DNA of 64,000 bases from Streptomyces sp. WZ-12 (GCF_028898845.1 NZ_CP118574.1:744001-808000), one strand, 5' to 3'. Shown: positions 52,232 to 61,341, counted from the stretch's first letter. Program-made: numbers and translations. The notes: generated by a model not told the origin, from the letters alone.

Positions 52232-53413
52232 ATGGAGAATGCACGTGTCCTCATCTCCGGCGCCAGCGTCGCCGGTCCGGCTCTGGCGTACTGGCTGAGC
52301 CGCTACGGGTGCCAGGTCACGGTGGTGGAGCGGTCCCCGGGACTGCGCCCGGGTGGGCAGGCGATCGATGTGCGGGGGCCGGCGCTGGGCGTCGCCGAGC
52401 GCATGGGCATCCTGTCCGAGATGCGCCAACTCGCCACCGACATACGCGGCATGTCGGTCGTTGATGCGTCCGGTGCGGAGCTGTACCGCAGCACCGAGCG
52501 CACCTTCACGGGCGGCGAGATCGACAACGCCGACGTCGAGATCATGCGCGACGACCTGTGTCACCTCATCCATCAGATCACCGCGGAGCACGTGGACTAC
52601 CTGTTCGACGACTCCATCACCACCCTCACCCAGGATGACCGGGAGGTCCATGTCACCTTCGAGCGCGGCGCACCCCGCACGTTCGATCTCGTCGTGGGCG
52701 CCGACGGGTTGCATTCCCCTGTGCGCCGGCTGGCCTTCGGCCCGGAATCCGACTACCTCCACCACCTCGGCAGCTACATCGGTCTGTTCACCACCCCCAA
52801 CTTCCTCGCCCTCGACCGCTGGCAGACCTACCACCAGAGCAACGAAGTGGGCGGCCTGGTCATGAGCGCCCGGAACAACGCCGAGTGCCGGGTGTATCTG
52901 GGCTTCCAGCAGCAGGAGCCGTTGGCGTACGACTACCGCGACACCGCCGCGCAGAAGCGGCTGCTCGCCGATCGTTTCGCCGGCGCGGGGTGGGAGCTCC
53001 CGCGCGCGCTGACGTACATGTGGGACGCGCCGGACTTCCACTTCGACTCAATGAGTCAGATCCGTATGGACAGTTGGTCGCGGGGCCGGGTGGTGTTGCT
53101 CGGCGACGCGGGCTACTGCGGCTCCCCCATGACGGGGCAGGGCACGAGCCTGGCGCTGATCGGCGCCTACGTACTGGCAGGCGAGCTGAAGGCCGCACGC
53201 GGCGACCACGTGGCTGCGTTCGCCGCCTACGAGAGGGAGCTCCGCGAACACGTCGCGGGCACCCAGCAGTTCGCGCTGGACAACCAGAAGCGCAGGGAGG
53301 ACGCGATGGCCGCCGCCACGCGGGACCAGGAGGAGGCGGCGCAGGCGATCGGCGACCGCGACATGCGGGCGTTCTACGAGTTCATCAACTCCCTTGAGTT
53401 GAAGGAGTACTGA
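52232..53413 (+). CDS. FAD-dependent aromatic-type monooxygenase (PHBH/TetX-like)
   Basis: This 393-residue protein has the three flavoprotein hydroxylase motifs: G-A-S-V-A-G-P near residues 10-16 (the dinucleotide loop, first Gly replaced in part), V-V-G-A-D-G-L-H-S-P near 158-167, and L-L-G-D-A-G-Y-C-G-S-P near 289-299. The group hydroxylates or inactivates aromatic compounds, including tetracyclines and rifamycins, with NAD(P)H. The ATG at 52232 follows GGAGG by eight or nine bases. The convergent MFS exporter raises the possibility of a resistance pair, but the genes are not co-transcribed. Confidence 0.87.
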   Translation: MENARVLISGASVAGPALAYWLSRYGCQVTVVERSPGLRPGGQAIDVRGPALGVAERMGILSEMRQLATDIRGMSVVDASGAELYRSTERTFTGGEIDNADVEIMRDDLCHLIHQITAEHVDYLFDDSITTLTQDDREVHVTFERGAPRTFDLVVGADGLHSPVRRLAFGPESDYLHHLGSYIGLFTTPNFLALDRWQTYHQSNEVGGLVMSARNNAECRVYLGFQQQEPLAYDYRDTAAQKRLLADRFAGAGWELPRALTYMWDAPDFHFDSMSQIRMDSWSRGRVVLLGDAGYCGSPMTGQGTSLALIGAYVLAGELKAARGDHVAAFAAYERELREHVAGTQQFALDNQKRREDAMAAATRDQEEAAQAIGDRDMRAFYEFINSLELKEY

Positions 53414-53499
53414 GCAGGAGCGGCGGTGGCGCGCAAGCCGCAGGGCGCGGGAGCACGCCATGAGCCGGGCTCGCCTGGAGTCGTGGGGCGGCGAGGGCG

Positions 53500-54753
53500 T
53501 CACGTGAGGCCCGCGGCCCGCTCCCCCGCTCCTCCCACCGCCTGGGGCGCGTTCGCACGGCGCGGGAGCAGTAGCGGGGTGGCCAGGAGGAGGACTCCGG
53601 CGAGGGCGATCGCGATGCGGGGGCTGGTCACAGCGGCGAGCAGCCCCCACGCGGCGGTCATGACCGAGATGCTGATGCTGGTACTGATCGACCATGCGGA
53701 CAGGGTGCGGGCGATCCGGTCGGGGGCGGTGTGGTCGAGTCGGCAGGTGGCCAGCACGGGGTTGAAGATGCCGCAGCAGGTCACCAGGCCGAGTTGGACG
53801 ACGATGATCAGGGCGATGCCGGGGACGCCGGGCCGGACGAACGCCAATCCGATCGGCCAGCATGCGCGCAGTGCCCCGACGGTTCGCAACACCTTGTGCT
53901 GCCCGTACCGGGCCACGAGTCGGTGTGCCAGGCGTGAGCCGATGAGGCCGCCGACGCAGGGGGCCGCGAAGGCGAGGCCGTACTGCCACGGCGCGAAGCC
54001 GAGGCGGCCGAGCAGGAGCACCGCGAGCAGCGGCTCGGCCGCCATGATGAGGCCGTTGACCAGGACCGCGTTGAGGAGCAGGGGGCGCAGCGTGGGGTGG
54101 CGGAGGATGTGGCGCCAGCCCTCCAACACGTCACCCGGGCGCAGCCTGAGCGGGCCGGTCCGCGTCGGGCGCGGCTCGCTCCCGCCGATGGCGCGGATGC
54201 CCAGGGCCGAGAGCAGATAGCTGACCGCATCGGCCACCACCGTCGTGACCGGGCCGAACAGCCCGATCGCGGCGCCGCCGAGCGGCGGTCCGACGACCGT
54301 CGCGGTCCATGTCGTGGACTCGAACCGGCCGTTCGCGACGAGCAGGTCCTCCGGCGGCACCAACGCCTTCAGATACGCACCGCTGGCCGCCTTGAACGCG
54401 ATGTTGGCCGTCGCGACGAGGACGGAGACGACGAGGAGTTGGGCAAAGCTGAGCCACCCGAGCGCGTACGTGGCGGGAATGCTCATCAATGCCGCGAAGC
54501 GGGCCAGGTCGGCGGCCACCATGACCGGTCGCTTGCGGTGGAACTCCACCCACGGCGCCAACGGCAGCGCCGCCACGGCCCCCACGGCGCGTCCCGCGGC
54601 GGCCAGCGCCGCCACCTGGGTCGGCCCCGAGTGCAGCACGAGGACCGCGATCAGCGGAAGCGCGCCGAATCCGAACCCGGTGCCGTACGCGCTGACCGCA
54701 TACGCCGACCACAACCACCCGAAGCGCCGCCCCAGCGCCCGCCTACCTGCCAT
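53500..54753 (-). CDS. MFS transporter, probable drug efflux
   Basis: This protein of about 417 residues has about 12 membrane helices. The region after helix 2 has P-W-V-E-F-H-R-K-R-P, matching the loop 2-3 signature of the enterobactin-exporter-like (MFS_3) group, and a central cytosolic loop lies near 195-220. Such transporters export macrolides, siderophores or other small molecules by proton exchange. The ATG at 54753 is chosen; the frame extends upstream without a better start. No regulator is adjacent. Confidence 0.82.
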   Translation of the reverse strand: MAGRRALGRRFGWLWSAYAVSAYGTGFGFGALPLIAVLVLHSGPTQVAALAAAGRAVGAVAALPLAPWVEFHRKRPVMVAADLARFAALMSIPATYALGWLSFAQLLVVSVLVATANIAFKAASGAYLKALVPPEDLLVANGRFESTTWTATVVGPPLGGAAIGLFGPVTTVVADAVSYLLSALGIRAIGGSEPRPTRTGPLRLRPGDVLEGWRHILRHPTLRPLLLNAVLVNGLIMAAEPLLAVLLLGRLGFAPWQYGLAFAAPCVGGLIGSRLAHRLVARYGQHKVLRTVGALRACWPIGLAFVRPGVPGIALIIVVQLGLVTCCGIFNPVLATCRLDHTAPDRIARTLSAWSISTSISISVMTAAWGLLAAVTSPRIAIALAGVLLLATPLLLPRRANAPQAVGGAGERAAGLT

Positions 54754-55100
54754 GCCCCACGCAACTCTCACCAGTTCGAACAGCCGCCACCGACCACGGC
54801 ATCCAAGCCACTGACGGCCGCCCAGAGCAAACAACCGACCCGCCCGGAACCACAACCGTGCGTTGTGCGGGCCTGCCTGAACTGGTCGGCACCTGGGGCC
54901 TGGACCCGCTTACGAGCCGATCCGCGGGGGCGGCCTTCCGGCCGGCTACCTTCCGACTGCCCTACGGACTGGTCTCAGGGCTGCCAGCCAAGTTGGGGCT
55001 GTGCCCCTCCGCCCTGCATATAGGACACATCCTGACCTCGATCATCTCTAACGTGGTGTGCACCGACGGACGAGGAACACCGAACCGAAAGGCGGAGACC
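54754..55100. other. Divergent intergenic region
   Basis: It separates the leftward MFS gene from the rightward DinB gene. A CATATAGG patch near 55016-55023 is a candidate -10 region for the DinB gene. No convincing gene is seen. Confidence 0.45.
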
Positions 55101-55658
55101 ATGACTGGCAACGAGTCGACCACGCACGCTGAGACCGAGGCTCCGGCCGTCACCGGTGAGCGCGCCGAATGGCTTGAGGCACTGGCCAAGCACCGGAACT
55201 TCCTGCGCTTCACCACCCGCGATCTCACCGACGAGCAGGCCAGGCTGCGGACCACCGCCAGCGAGATGTGTCTGGGCGGTCTGATCAAGCACGTCACCTC
55301 GGCCGAACGACTCTGGGCGGAGTTCATCCTGCACGGCCCCTCGGCGATGCCGGACTTCACCGCGCTGGCGGAGTCCGACTGGGCCCGCCGGGCAGACGAG
55401 TTCCGGTTGTTGGAGGACGAGACGTTGGCCGGCGTGTTGGCCGCGTACGCGGAGGTGGCTCGCCGGACCGACGACCTGGTCGCGACGCTGCCCGACCTCG
55501 GCGTCGCGTGGCCGCTGCCGAAGGCCCCGTGGTTCGGGTCCGACGCGCAGTGGTCGGCCCGCCGGGTGTTGATGCACATCATCGCCGAGACCGCTCAGCA
55601 CGCCGGCCATGCCGACATCATCCGCGAGGCCCTGGACGGCGCCAAGAGCATGGGGTAG
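55101..55658 (+). CDS. DinB/DUF664-family protein
   Basis: This 185-residue four-helix-bundle protein has the DUF664 pattern: L-I-K-H-V-T-S-A-E-R-L-W near 56-67 with the first metal-ligand His, and H-I-I-A-E-T-A-Q-H-A-G-H-A-D near 159-172 with the others. Relatives include mycothiol-dependent maleylpyruvate isomerases and mycothiol or bacillithiol transferases, so a thiol-transfer detoxification role is possible. GGAG lies five bases before the ATG. Confidence 0.82.
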   Translation: MTGNESTTHAETEAPAVTGERAEWLEALAKHRNFLRFTTRDLTDEQARLRTTASEMCLGGLIKHVTSAERLWAEFILHGPSAMPDFTALAESDWARRADEFRLLEDETLAGVLAAYAEVARRTDDLVATLPDLGVAWPLPKAPWFGSDAQWSARRVLMHIIAETAQHAGHADIIREALDGAKSMG

Positions 55659-55727
55659 GCCGGGTGCGGGTGCCTGCGAAGCCAGGCATCGGCTCCTTCC
55701 CCCGCAGCAGCCACCTCGGCGGCCGGC

Positions 55728-56249
55728 TCAGTCAGTCACCTGCCGTACGCCCGGCATGCGGCTGACTGCGCGGCTCAGCGCGGCGGTGCTCACGTCATTG
55801 CTCACCCGCGTCACCAGGCAGGCGCTCGGCTGCTGGGACTGCGACGCGGGTGGGAGGTAGTGAGCGCAACTTGCCCACTGCTGCGGCGAGATGAACTGCA
55901 CGGACAGGACTCCGCGCGTGGCCTGGAGGCCGGCCCGGAGCGCGTCCGTCTGCTCCGGAGTGGCGGTCTGCGTGACGAGGACCACGACCGTCCTCGTGGA
56001 GTTCCCGGCCTGCGCGGTGGGGGCGGGCCGCGCGGCGGCGGGCGTCCTGCCCTCCGACCACGGGGCCCATATCGCCAACGCCACGCCCGCGACGGTGAGC
56101 GCCGACAGCACCGCGACCCCGACCACGATCAACGGGGTGACCCGTCCCCTACCGGGCTGTTGGGGTGGTGTGGGGGCTGGTGTGCCGGGTGGGAAGCCGC
56201 GCGGTGGGAAGCTCGGCGGTATGGGCGGTGGTTGTGGTGGGGTCCCCAT
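55728..56249 (-). CDS. Stand-alone FtsX-ectodomain-like membrane protein
   Basis: This 173-residue protein has a Pro-rich cytosolic stretch (1-36), one membrane helix (about 39-62) and an exported domain (about 84-173). That domain reads V-V-V-L-V-T-x-x-A-T-P-E-Q, G-V-L-S-V-Q-F-I-S, and M-P-G-V-R-Q-V-T-D. This resembles the FtsX extracellular domain, which in cell division activates peptidoglycan hydrolases. FtsX itself has four helices and pairs with FtsE; neither is here. Cys128 and Cys144 may form a disulfide. The ATG at 56249 lacks a clear ribosome site. Confidence 0.65.
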   Translation of the reverse strand: MGTPPQPPPIPPSFPPRGFPPGTPAPTPPQQPGRGRVTPLIVVGVAVLSALTVAGVALAIWAPWSEGRTPAAARPAPTAQAGNSTRTVVVLVTQTATPEQTDALRAGLQATRGVLSVQFISPQQWASCAHYLPPASQSQQPSACLVTRVSNDVSTAALSRAVSRMPGVRQVTD

Positions 56250-56508
56250 GCCTGGCAATGATCCCGGATCCGATCCGCAAGGTCCACCAGGTCCACCAAG
56301 CCCGCCAGGTCCAAGTCCAGTGCGCTGGGCGGCGCGACAGCCCTGCCGATGCCGTCGGACCCGACGTCGTCGCCGTCCCCTCCGAGCGAAACGGCTACGG
56401 AACGAACGGCTACGGAACGCCTGTGACCGGAGCCACACCGCTCCGATGTCACAGTCGCCGACCCTGCGGCGTCCACCCGGCGTGAGCTCGACACGATCGG
56501 AGGTGTGG

Positions 56509-57693
56509 GTGTTGGCACGAGTAGTGGTTGTCGGCGCGGGCTACGCAGGTGTGGTGGCCGCGAACCGCCTCGCGGCCGCGGGGCGGCAGGGCGTGACGGT
56601 GACGGTGGTCAATCCGCGGCCGGAGTTCGTGGAACGCGTCCGGCTGCACGAGCACGCGGCGGGTGTGTCTGAAGCGGTGCGGCCGCTCCGCGAGCTGCTG
56701 CGCGGTGGGGTGCGGCTGCGGGTGGCGACGGTGGAGACGGTCGCCGAGCGATCGGTCCGGCTCGACGACGGTGACGCGCTCGAATTCGACTATCTGCTGT
56801 ACGCGGTGGGCAGCACGACGGCCCACGGCACGGCCGGGCGGGAGCACGCGTACGGTATCGCCGACCTCGACGGCGCCGAGGCGCTGCGCACACGACTGCG
56901 GAGCCTGGCTGCCGGGGCACGCGTGGTGATCGTCGGTGGCGGACTGACCGGGATCGAGAGCGCCGCCGAAATCGCCTATTCCTACCCGTCGTTGACGGTC
57001 GAGTTGGTCTCGCCGTCGGTTGCCGCGTGGTTGCCGGCATCGAGCCGGGCCCGCATCCAGCGCAAGTTGGTCAACGCCGGGGTCGTGCTGCGCACCGGGG
57101 TACGGGTGACTGGTGTCCGCCCCGACGGCGTGCAGACCGACGCCGGTTGGGTGCCGAGTGAGTGCACGGTCTGGGCCGGCTCGTTCGAGGTGCCGGACCT
57201 GGCGTTGCGCAGTGGCCTGCCGGTGACCGCCGACGGGCGCCTGCGCACGGACGACGCCCTGGTCTGCGTCGGCCATGAGCGGATCGTCGGTGCCGGCGAC
57301 GCGGTTGCGCCGCCCGAGGGCGTCGGCAGTCACCTCCGGATGAGCTGCCAGGCAGCGATGCCCATGGGCGCCCACGGCGCCGACACCGTCCTGGCGCTGA
57401 TACGGGGCGAACGGCCGGCTCCGCTCTCGATCGGCATGGTCGGGCAGGGGATCAGCCTCGGGCGGCGCGACGGGTTCATCCAGGCCGCGCACCGGGACGA
57501 CACCCCTCGGGACCTCGCCTTCTCGGGGCGGGCCGCGGCCGTGCTCAAGGAACGCGTCTGTCGGTTCACCGTGGCGTCGATGCGGCATGCGGGCACCTAC
57601 CGGTGGCTCTCCGGCCCGACACCGACCACGCCCGCACCCGCACCCGCGGCCTCGCGCACACAAGCACAGACACAGTCACAGGCACAGTCGTAG
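56509..57693 (+). CDS. NDH-2/FAD-dependent pyridine nucleotide-disulfide oxidoreductase
   Basis: This 394-residue protein has an N-terminal FAD loop V-V-V-G-A-G-Y-A-G near 5-13, a central NAD(P)H loop V-I-V-G-G-G-L-T-G-I-E near 141-151, and the late V-G-A-G-D-A-V FAD block near 262-268. It fits type II NADH dehydrogenase or ferredoxin-reductase-like flavoproteins. There is no redox Cys pair or clear membrane anchor. The C-terminal 25 residues are Pro/Ala and Gln/Thr/Ser repeats written by 6-bp units. GGAGG lies five bases before the GTG at 56509; the TTG at 56512 is possible. Confidence 0.85.
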   Translation: MLARVVVVGAGYAGVVAANRLAAAGRQGVTVTVVNPRPEFVERVRLHEHAAGVSEAVRPLRELLRGGVRLRVATVETVAERSVRLDDGDALEFDYLLYAVGSTTAHGTAGREHAYGIADLDGAEALRTRLRSLAAGARVVIVGGGLTGIESAAEIAYSYPSLTVELVSPSVAAWLPASSRARIQRKLVNAGVVLRTGVRVTGVRPDGVQTDAGWVPSECTVWAGSFEVPDLALRSGLPVTADGRLRTDDALVCVGHERIVGAGDAVAPPEGVGSHLRMSCQAAMPMGAHGADTVLALIRGERPAPLSIGMVGQGISLGRRDGFIQAAHRDDTPRDLAFSGRAAAVLKERVCRFTVASMRHAGTYRWLSGPTPTTPAPAPAASRTQAQTQSQAQS

Positions 57694-57851
57694 CCGCAAC
57701 CGTCACCCGGTGGGCGCGGGCGCCTCGTTGGGGAAGACAAACCCCTCGCCCCCCTTGACGAACGCACCACCGGCATCGCCAAATCGACGCAACGCCAAGA
57801 CCGCGGATCATCCGGCGCGACGCCACGTCGCGCAACCGAAGGAGCATCATC

Positions 57852-58325
57852 GTGAAGGCCATCATCGTGTGCACCTCCGTGTCCCACGGCAACACGAAGC
57901 GGGTCGCCGACGTCATGGGGCAGATCCTGCAAGCCCCCGTCGTCGACCCCGATGAGGTCGATGTGGCCGAACTCGCCACCTACGACCTGGTGGGATTCGG
58001 CTCGGGGATCTTCTCCATGCAGTTCCATCCCCGACTGCGCCAATTCGTCCAGACACTGCCAACAGCCGCGCGGGGCAAGGCTTTTGTGTTCGCCACCAGC
58101 GGCCTGCCCGAACTGCCGTTCCGGCCCTTCACCCGCCCCCTCGTCCGGCTTCTCGAACAGAAGGGGTTCGAGGTGAGCAGCAGCTTCTCGTGCCGCGCCT
58201 ACGACACCTGGCTGCCGTTCAAGATCGTCGGTGGCATCAACAAGGGGCGCCCCAACACCGTCGACCTGGAGGCCGCGCAGGCATACGCCCAAGGGCTACG
58301 GGCACAGGTCCACGCGGCGTCCTGA
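57852..58325 (+). CDS. Flavodoxin-family protein
   Basis: This 157-residue protein begins I-I-V-C-T-S-V-S-H-G-N-T-K-R-V-A, the phosphate loop of flavodoxins, and has F-G-S-G-I-F-S-M near 48-55 and F-A-T-S-G-L near 81-86 for the FMN ring. It should carry electrons or act in flavin-based reduction. AAGGAG precedes the GTG at 57852. It follows the NDH-2-like gene by 158 bases, so the two may serve the same redox process, though co-transcription is not certain. Confidence 0.85.
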   Translation: MKAIIVCTSVSHGNTKRVADVMGQILQAPVVDPDEVDVAELATYDLVGFGSGIFSMQFHPRLRQFVQTLPTAARGKAFVFATSGLPELPFRPFTRPLVRLLEQKGFEVSSSFSCRAYDTWLPFKIVGGINKGRPNTVDLEAAQAYAQGLRAQVHAAS

Positions 58326-58331
58326 CTGGCG

Positions 58332-58380
58332 CGCGGCCGGGAACGGCGGACCGGACTGCGTCCGAACACCCCCGGCCGCG
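58332..58380. terminator. Hairpin between convergent flavodoxin and VOC genes
   Basis: A perfect 10-bp stem (CGCGGCCGGG/CCCGGCCGCG) with a 29-base loop that can pair further inside. Confidence 0.6.
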
Positions 58381-58393
58381 ACGGCCATCGGCC

Positions 58394-58855
58394 CTACGAG
58401 ACGCAGAACTCGTTGCCTTCCGGGTCCTGCATGATCCACCAGTGACCGGCCGGGCCCTGGTTCACCTCGCGGACGCGGGTCGCGCCCAGTCCCTCCAGTC
58501 GTGCCACCAACTCGTCGCGGCCGCCGGACGCACCGGGCTCGCTGTGGACGTCGATGTGCAGGCGGTTCTTACCGATCTTGCCCTCGGGCACTTCCTGGAA
58601 GAGCAGTCGGCGCCCGCGGCCGACGCCGCTGGTCGCGTCGAACGGGTCCTCGGGGTGGCGGACGGCCGCGTAGCCACGGAAGGTCTTGCGGCCGCGGTGC
58701 TCGGCGATCGCCTCCTCGCCGATGTGCCCGGCGGCCAGCAACTGCTCGATCAGGGCGCCGGGGTCCTCCACCTCGTAGCCCAGCGCCGCGGCCCAGAAGT
58801 CCGCGAGCGCAGGCGCGTTCGTGCTGTCGATGACCAGTTTCCAACTCAATGTCAT
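58394..58855 (-). CDS. VOC-superfamily (glyoxalase-like) protein
   Basis: This 153-residue protein has the glyoxalase-like pattern: K-L-V-I-D-S-T-N-A-P-A-L-A-D-F-W-A-A-A-L-G-Y near 6-27, N-R-L-H-I-D-V near 98-104, and M-Q-D-P-E-G-N-E-F-C at the end. It is similar in style to the VOC gene at 46007 but with a longer middle. The ATG at 58855 begins the domain. The function is unknown. Confidence 0.83.
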   Translation of the reverse strand: MTLSWKLVIDSTNAPALADFWAAALGYEVEDPGALIEQLLAAGHIGEEAIAEHRGRKTFRGYAAVRHPEDPFDATSGVGRGRRLLFQEVPEGKIGKNRLHIDVHSEPGASGGRDELVARLEGLGATRVREVNQGPAGHWWIMQDPEGNEFCVS

Positions 58856-58945
58856 GTGACTGGTTGTATGCGTTGCATGAGCTCCGCCGCAACCACAGGG
58901 CCAGTTGCGGGACGAGGATCGCAACGCGGGTCCGCAACTCGGTTG

Positions 58946-59530
58946 TCAGCCTGTGGGATTCGGGCCGGGCGGCAGGTGGACCGTCATGATCAGGTGGCAG
59001 GTTCCGGTGCCCGCGCCTCGGTAGGCGTGGGGGGCGTCGCCGTCGAACGTGGCGGTCTGGCCGGCTTCGACGGTGTGCTCGGTGCCGTCGACGACCAGGG
59101 TCATCCGGCCGGCGGTGACGCTGACGGACTCCACGACTCCGGGCTGGTGGGGGTGACTGGGGTATTCCTCGTCCGGTTCGAGTTGCCAGCGCCAGACCTC
59201 GACGGGGGCCGGGCCCGAGGTGGTGAGCATGAGCCGGGCCTGGCTGCCCTGTCTGCCGGTCCACAGTGGCGCCACGTTGTCCGCGGCCACGATCCGGATG
59301 TGCCCCTCGGGCGGTCCCTGCATCAGGGCGGACACCGAGATGCCGAGGGTGTCGGCCAGCCTGACCAGGGTGGCCAGGTTGGGATTGCCCTGGGCCTTCT
59401 CCAGTCCCACCAGAGCCCCCTTGCTGACCTGAGCGCGCCGGCTGAGCTCGTCCAGGGACAGTCCCGCACGGGCCCGGGCCGCCTTGACGTTGTGCGCGAC
59501 CGTCCGCAGGGCGGCGGCTGTCTCGGCCAC
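58946..59530 (-). CDS. XRE-family regulator with a C-terminal cupin domain
   Basis: This 194-residue protein has an XRE helix-turn-helix near 12-66 (A-R-A-G-L-S-L-D-E-L-S-R-R-A-Q-V-S-K-G-A-L-V-G-L-E-K-A-Q-G-N-P-N-L-A-T-L-V-R-L-A-D) and a cupin domain near 105-190 (Y-P-S-H-P-H, then D-G-D-A-P-H-A-Y). Such regulators sense small ligands or metals through the cupin. The GTG at 59530 is preferred over an ATG at 59590 because the longer frame would read through the operator repeats. It is divergent from a DMT exporter, which it likely controls. Confidence 0.83.
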   Translation of the reverse strand: MAETAAALRTVAHNVKAARARAGLSLDELSRRAQVSKGALVGLEKAQGNPNLATLVRLADTLGISVSALMQGPPEGHIRIVAADNVAPLWTGRQGSQARLMLTTSGPAPVEVWRWQLEPDEEYPSHPHQPGVVESVSVTAGRMTLVVDGTEHTVEAGQTATFDGDAPHAYRGAGTGTCHLIMTVHLPPGPNPTG

Positions 59531-59568
59531 CTGATCACCATCCTCACCGTTTGACCATTTCAATGTAC

Positions 59569-59612
59569 CGCCCGGTCGTTTGGTTGACATCGGCCGGTCG
59601 TTCCATTGTACG
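59569..59612. promoter_or_regulatory. Promoter and paired operator repeats between the XRE-cupin and DMT genes
   Basis: Two direct repeats, CGCCCGGTCGTT (59569-59580) and CGGCCGGTCGTT (59591-59602), are 22 bp apart, close to two helical turns. A -35 TTGACA (59584-59589) and a -10-like TGTACG (59607-59612), with a 17-base spacer, overlap the second copy. Binding there should block transcription of the DMT gene. Confidence 0.6.
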
Positions 59613-59648
59613 GTGTGGTCGCTCCGCTGAACGGTAAGGGAATGTGCT

Positions 59649-60485
59649 GTGATCGCTCTGCTGCTGGCCCTCGGTAGCTCACTCGCCTACGGGTGCGCTG
59701 ACTTCCTCGGTGGGCTCGGCGCCCGCAAGGCGCATGTGCTGCGCACCGTGATGATCGCCGCTCCGGCCAGTCTCGCGGTCGAACTGCTGCTGTGGCCCGT
59801 GCTCGGCGCCTCGTTCAGCACCGCGGCTCTCGCCTGGGGCGCGGCGTCAGGCGTCGCCTCCGCCGCCGCGTTCGCCCTGCTCTACCGCACCCTGGCGATC
59901 GGCCCGATGAACGTGCTCTCGCCGGTGACCGCGCTGGTGTCCGCCGCGCTGCCCGTCACCGTCGGCCTGGTGCAGGGTGAGCGCCTGGCCATCGCCGGAC
60001 TGGTGGGACTGCCGCTGGCGCTGATGGCGGTGGTGTTGATCAGCGCCGGACACGGCGCCGGCTCGGCGCGCCCCTCGCGCACGGCATTGCTGCTGGCCTT
60101 CGGCGCGGGTGCCGCCATCGCCCTCCAACTCGTCTGCCTGCACCAGGCACCGTCCGACAGCGGAGTGGCGCCGCTGATCGTCGGCAGGGCGGTCTCCTCG
60201 GCCGTCACCCTGACCGCGGCGGGACTGATGCGCCGCAGACTGGGCGCCGAACGGCCCGCGTACGCGGTGTCGGCGACCGCCGGCGTGTTGGACTCCCTCG
60301 CGAACCTGCTCTTCCTGCTCGCCGCCCGCAGCGGGGACCTGACCGTCGTCGCCGTGATCACCGCCCTCTACCCGGCCGGCACGGTCCTGCTCGCCCGCGG
60401 CGTACTCGCCGAACGCATCCACCGCGGCCAACTCATCGGCCTGGGCACCGCCGCCGTCGCCGTCGGCCTCCTCGCCCTGACGTGA
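59649..60485 (+). CDS. EamA/DMT-superfamily transporter
   Basis: This 278-residue protein has ten predicted membrane helices in two EamA halves. The first begins L-L-L-A-L-G-S-S-L-A-Y-G-C-A-D-F-L-G-G and has the helix-4 block V-L-S-P-V-T-A-L-V-S-A-A-L-P-V. The second ends V-V-A-V-I-T-A-L-Y-P-A-G-T-V-L-L-A-R. Members export amino acids, nucleosides or drugs. The GTG at 59649 follows AAGGGA. A promoter with operator repeats lies just upstream. Confidence 0.87.
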   Translation: MIALLLALGSSLAYGCADFLGGLGARKAHVLRTVMIAAPASLAVELLLWPVLGASFSTAALAWGAASGVASAAAFALLYRTLAIGPMNVLSPVTALVSAALPVTVGLVQGERLAIAGLVGLPLALMAVVLISAGHGAGSARPSRTALLLAFGAGAAIALQLVCLHQAPSDSGVAPLIVGRAVSSAVTLTAAGLMRRRLGAERPAYAVSATAGVLDSLANLLFLLAARSGDLTVVAVITALYPAGTVLLARGVLAERIHRGQLIGLGTAAVAVGLLALT

Positions 60486-60627
60486 GCGGGCTCCACGGCC
60501 CAACTAGCCCGGCACGGCCCCGTTATGGGAACGGCCACCAAAAGCCCCGTCCCTCAAGTCCCCAAGCCTTCAAGCCCTCAAGTCTTCCCACCCGCTCAAG
60601 ACACCCCAACGGAAACGGAGTTCGTCG

Positions 60628-61341
60628 ATGCCCGCCGTCCGCATTGCCCCCGCCGTCGCAGAAGCCTTCCCCGACACCCTCATCGCCCTGGTCACCGCGA
60701 GCGGCCTGCGCGGCCACGATGCCTGGCCCGACACCGCCGCCGCCCTGGAGCACCTGGAGCGGCAGCTCGCCGATGGTGCCTGGCAGCCGGCCGACGAGGC
60801 GGATCCCCGAATCCAGGCATGGCACACCGCCTACCGCTCCTTCGGTACCAACCCCCGCCGCATCCGTCCCAGCGTCGACGCACTCGGCCGCCGCCTCGCC
60901 AAGAAGGGCGCGCTGCCGCGCATCAACCCGGCCGTCGACTCCTACAACGCCGTCTCCGTCCGGCACGGCCTGCCCGCCGGCGCCTTCGACCTCGACCGGG
61001 TGACCGGCGACATCGAGATCCGCCCCGCGCACGGCACCGAGTCCTTCACCCCGCTCGGCGAGCCGGACACCGTCGAGCACCCCAAGCCAGGCGAGGTCAT
61101 CTACGCGGACACCACCGACGTCCTCACCCGCCACTGGAACCACCGCGACTCCCACCGCACCCGCGTCACCGAGGACTCCGCCCACGTCGTCTTCGTCCTC
61201 GAAACCCTCCACGCCGACCGCGACGGGCACCTCGTCAAGACCGCGGCCGACGAACTCCGGGCCCTGCTCGCCCCGCACGCCGAACAGGTGGCCGTCTCCT
61301 ACCTGACGTCGACCCAACCCCGGGCAACTACAACGGCCTGA
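60628..61341 (+). CDS. B3/B4 (phenylalanyl-tRNA synthetase beta-like) domain protein
   Basis: This 237-residue protein matches the stand-alone B3/B4 domain: W-H-T-A-Y-R-S-F-G-T-N-P-R-R-I-R-P-S near 65-82, L-P-R-I-N-P-A-V-D-S-Y-N-A-V-S-V near 97-112, and a late E-V-I-Y-A-D and W-N-H-R-D-S. In the synthetase this domain edits mischarged tRNA; stand-alone forms are thought to deacylate tRNA or modify amino acids. GGAG lies eight bases before the ATG. A CAAG-rich short repeat lies at 60548-60590. Confidence 0.85.
   Translation: MPAVRIAPAVAEAFPDTLIALVTASGLRGHDAWPDTAAALEHLERQLADGAWQPADEADPRIQAWHTAYRSFGTNPRRIRPSVDALGRRLAKKGALPRINPAVDSYNAVSVRHGLPAGAFDLDRVTGDIEIRPAHGTESFTPLGEPDTVEHPKPGEVIYADTTDVLTRHWNHRDSHRTRVTEDSAHVVFVLETLHADRDGHLVKTAADELRALLAPHAEQVAVSYLTSTQPRATTTA

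Noticed and set aside
52232..54753. Monooxygenase plus exporter as one resistance operon
   Set aside because: The two genes are convergent, so they are not co-transcribed; association is possible but not supported by arrangement.
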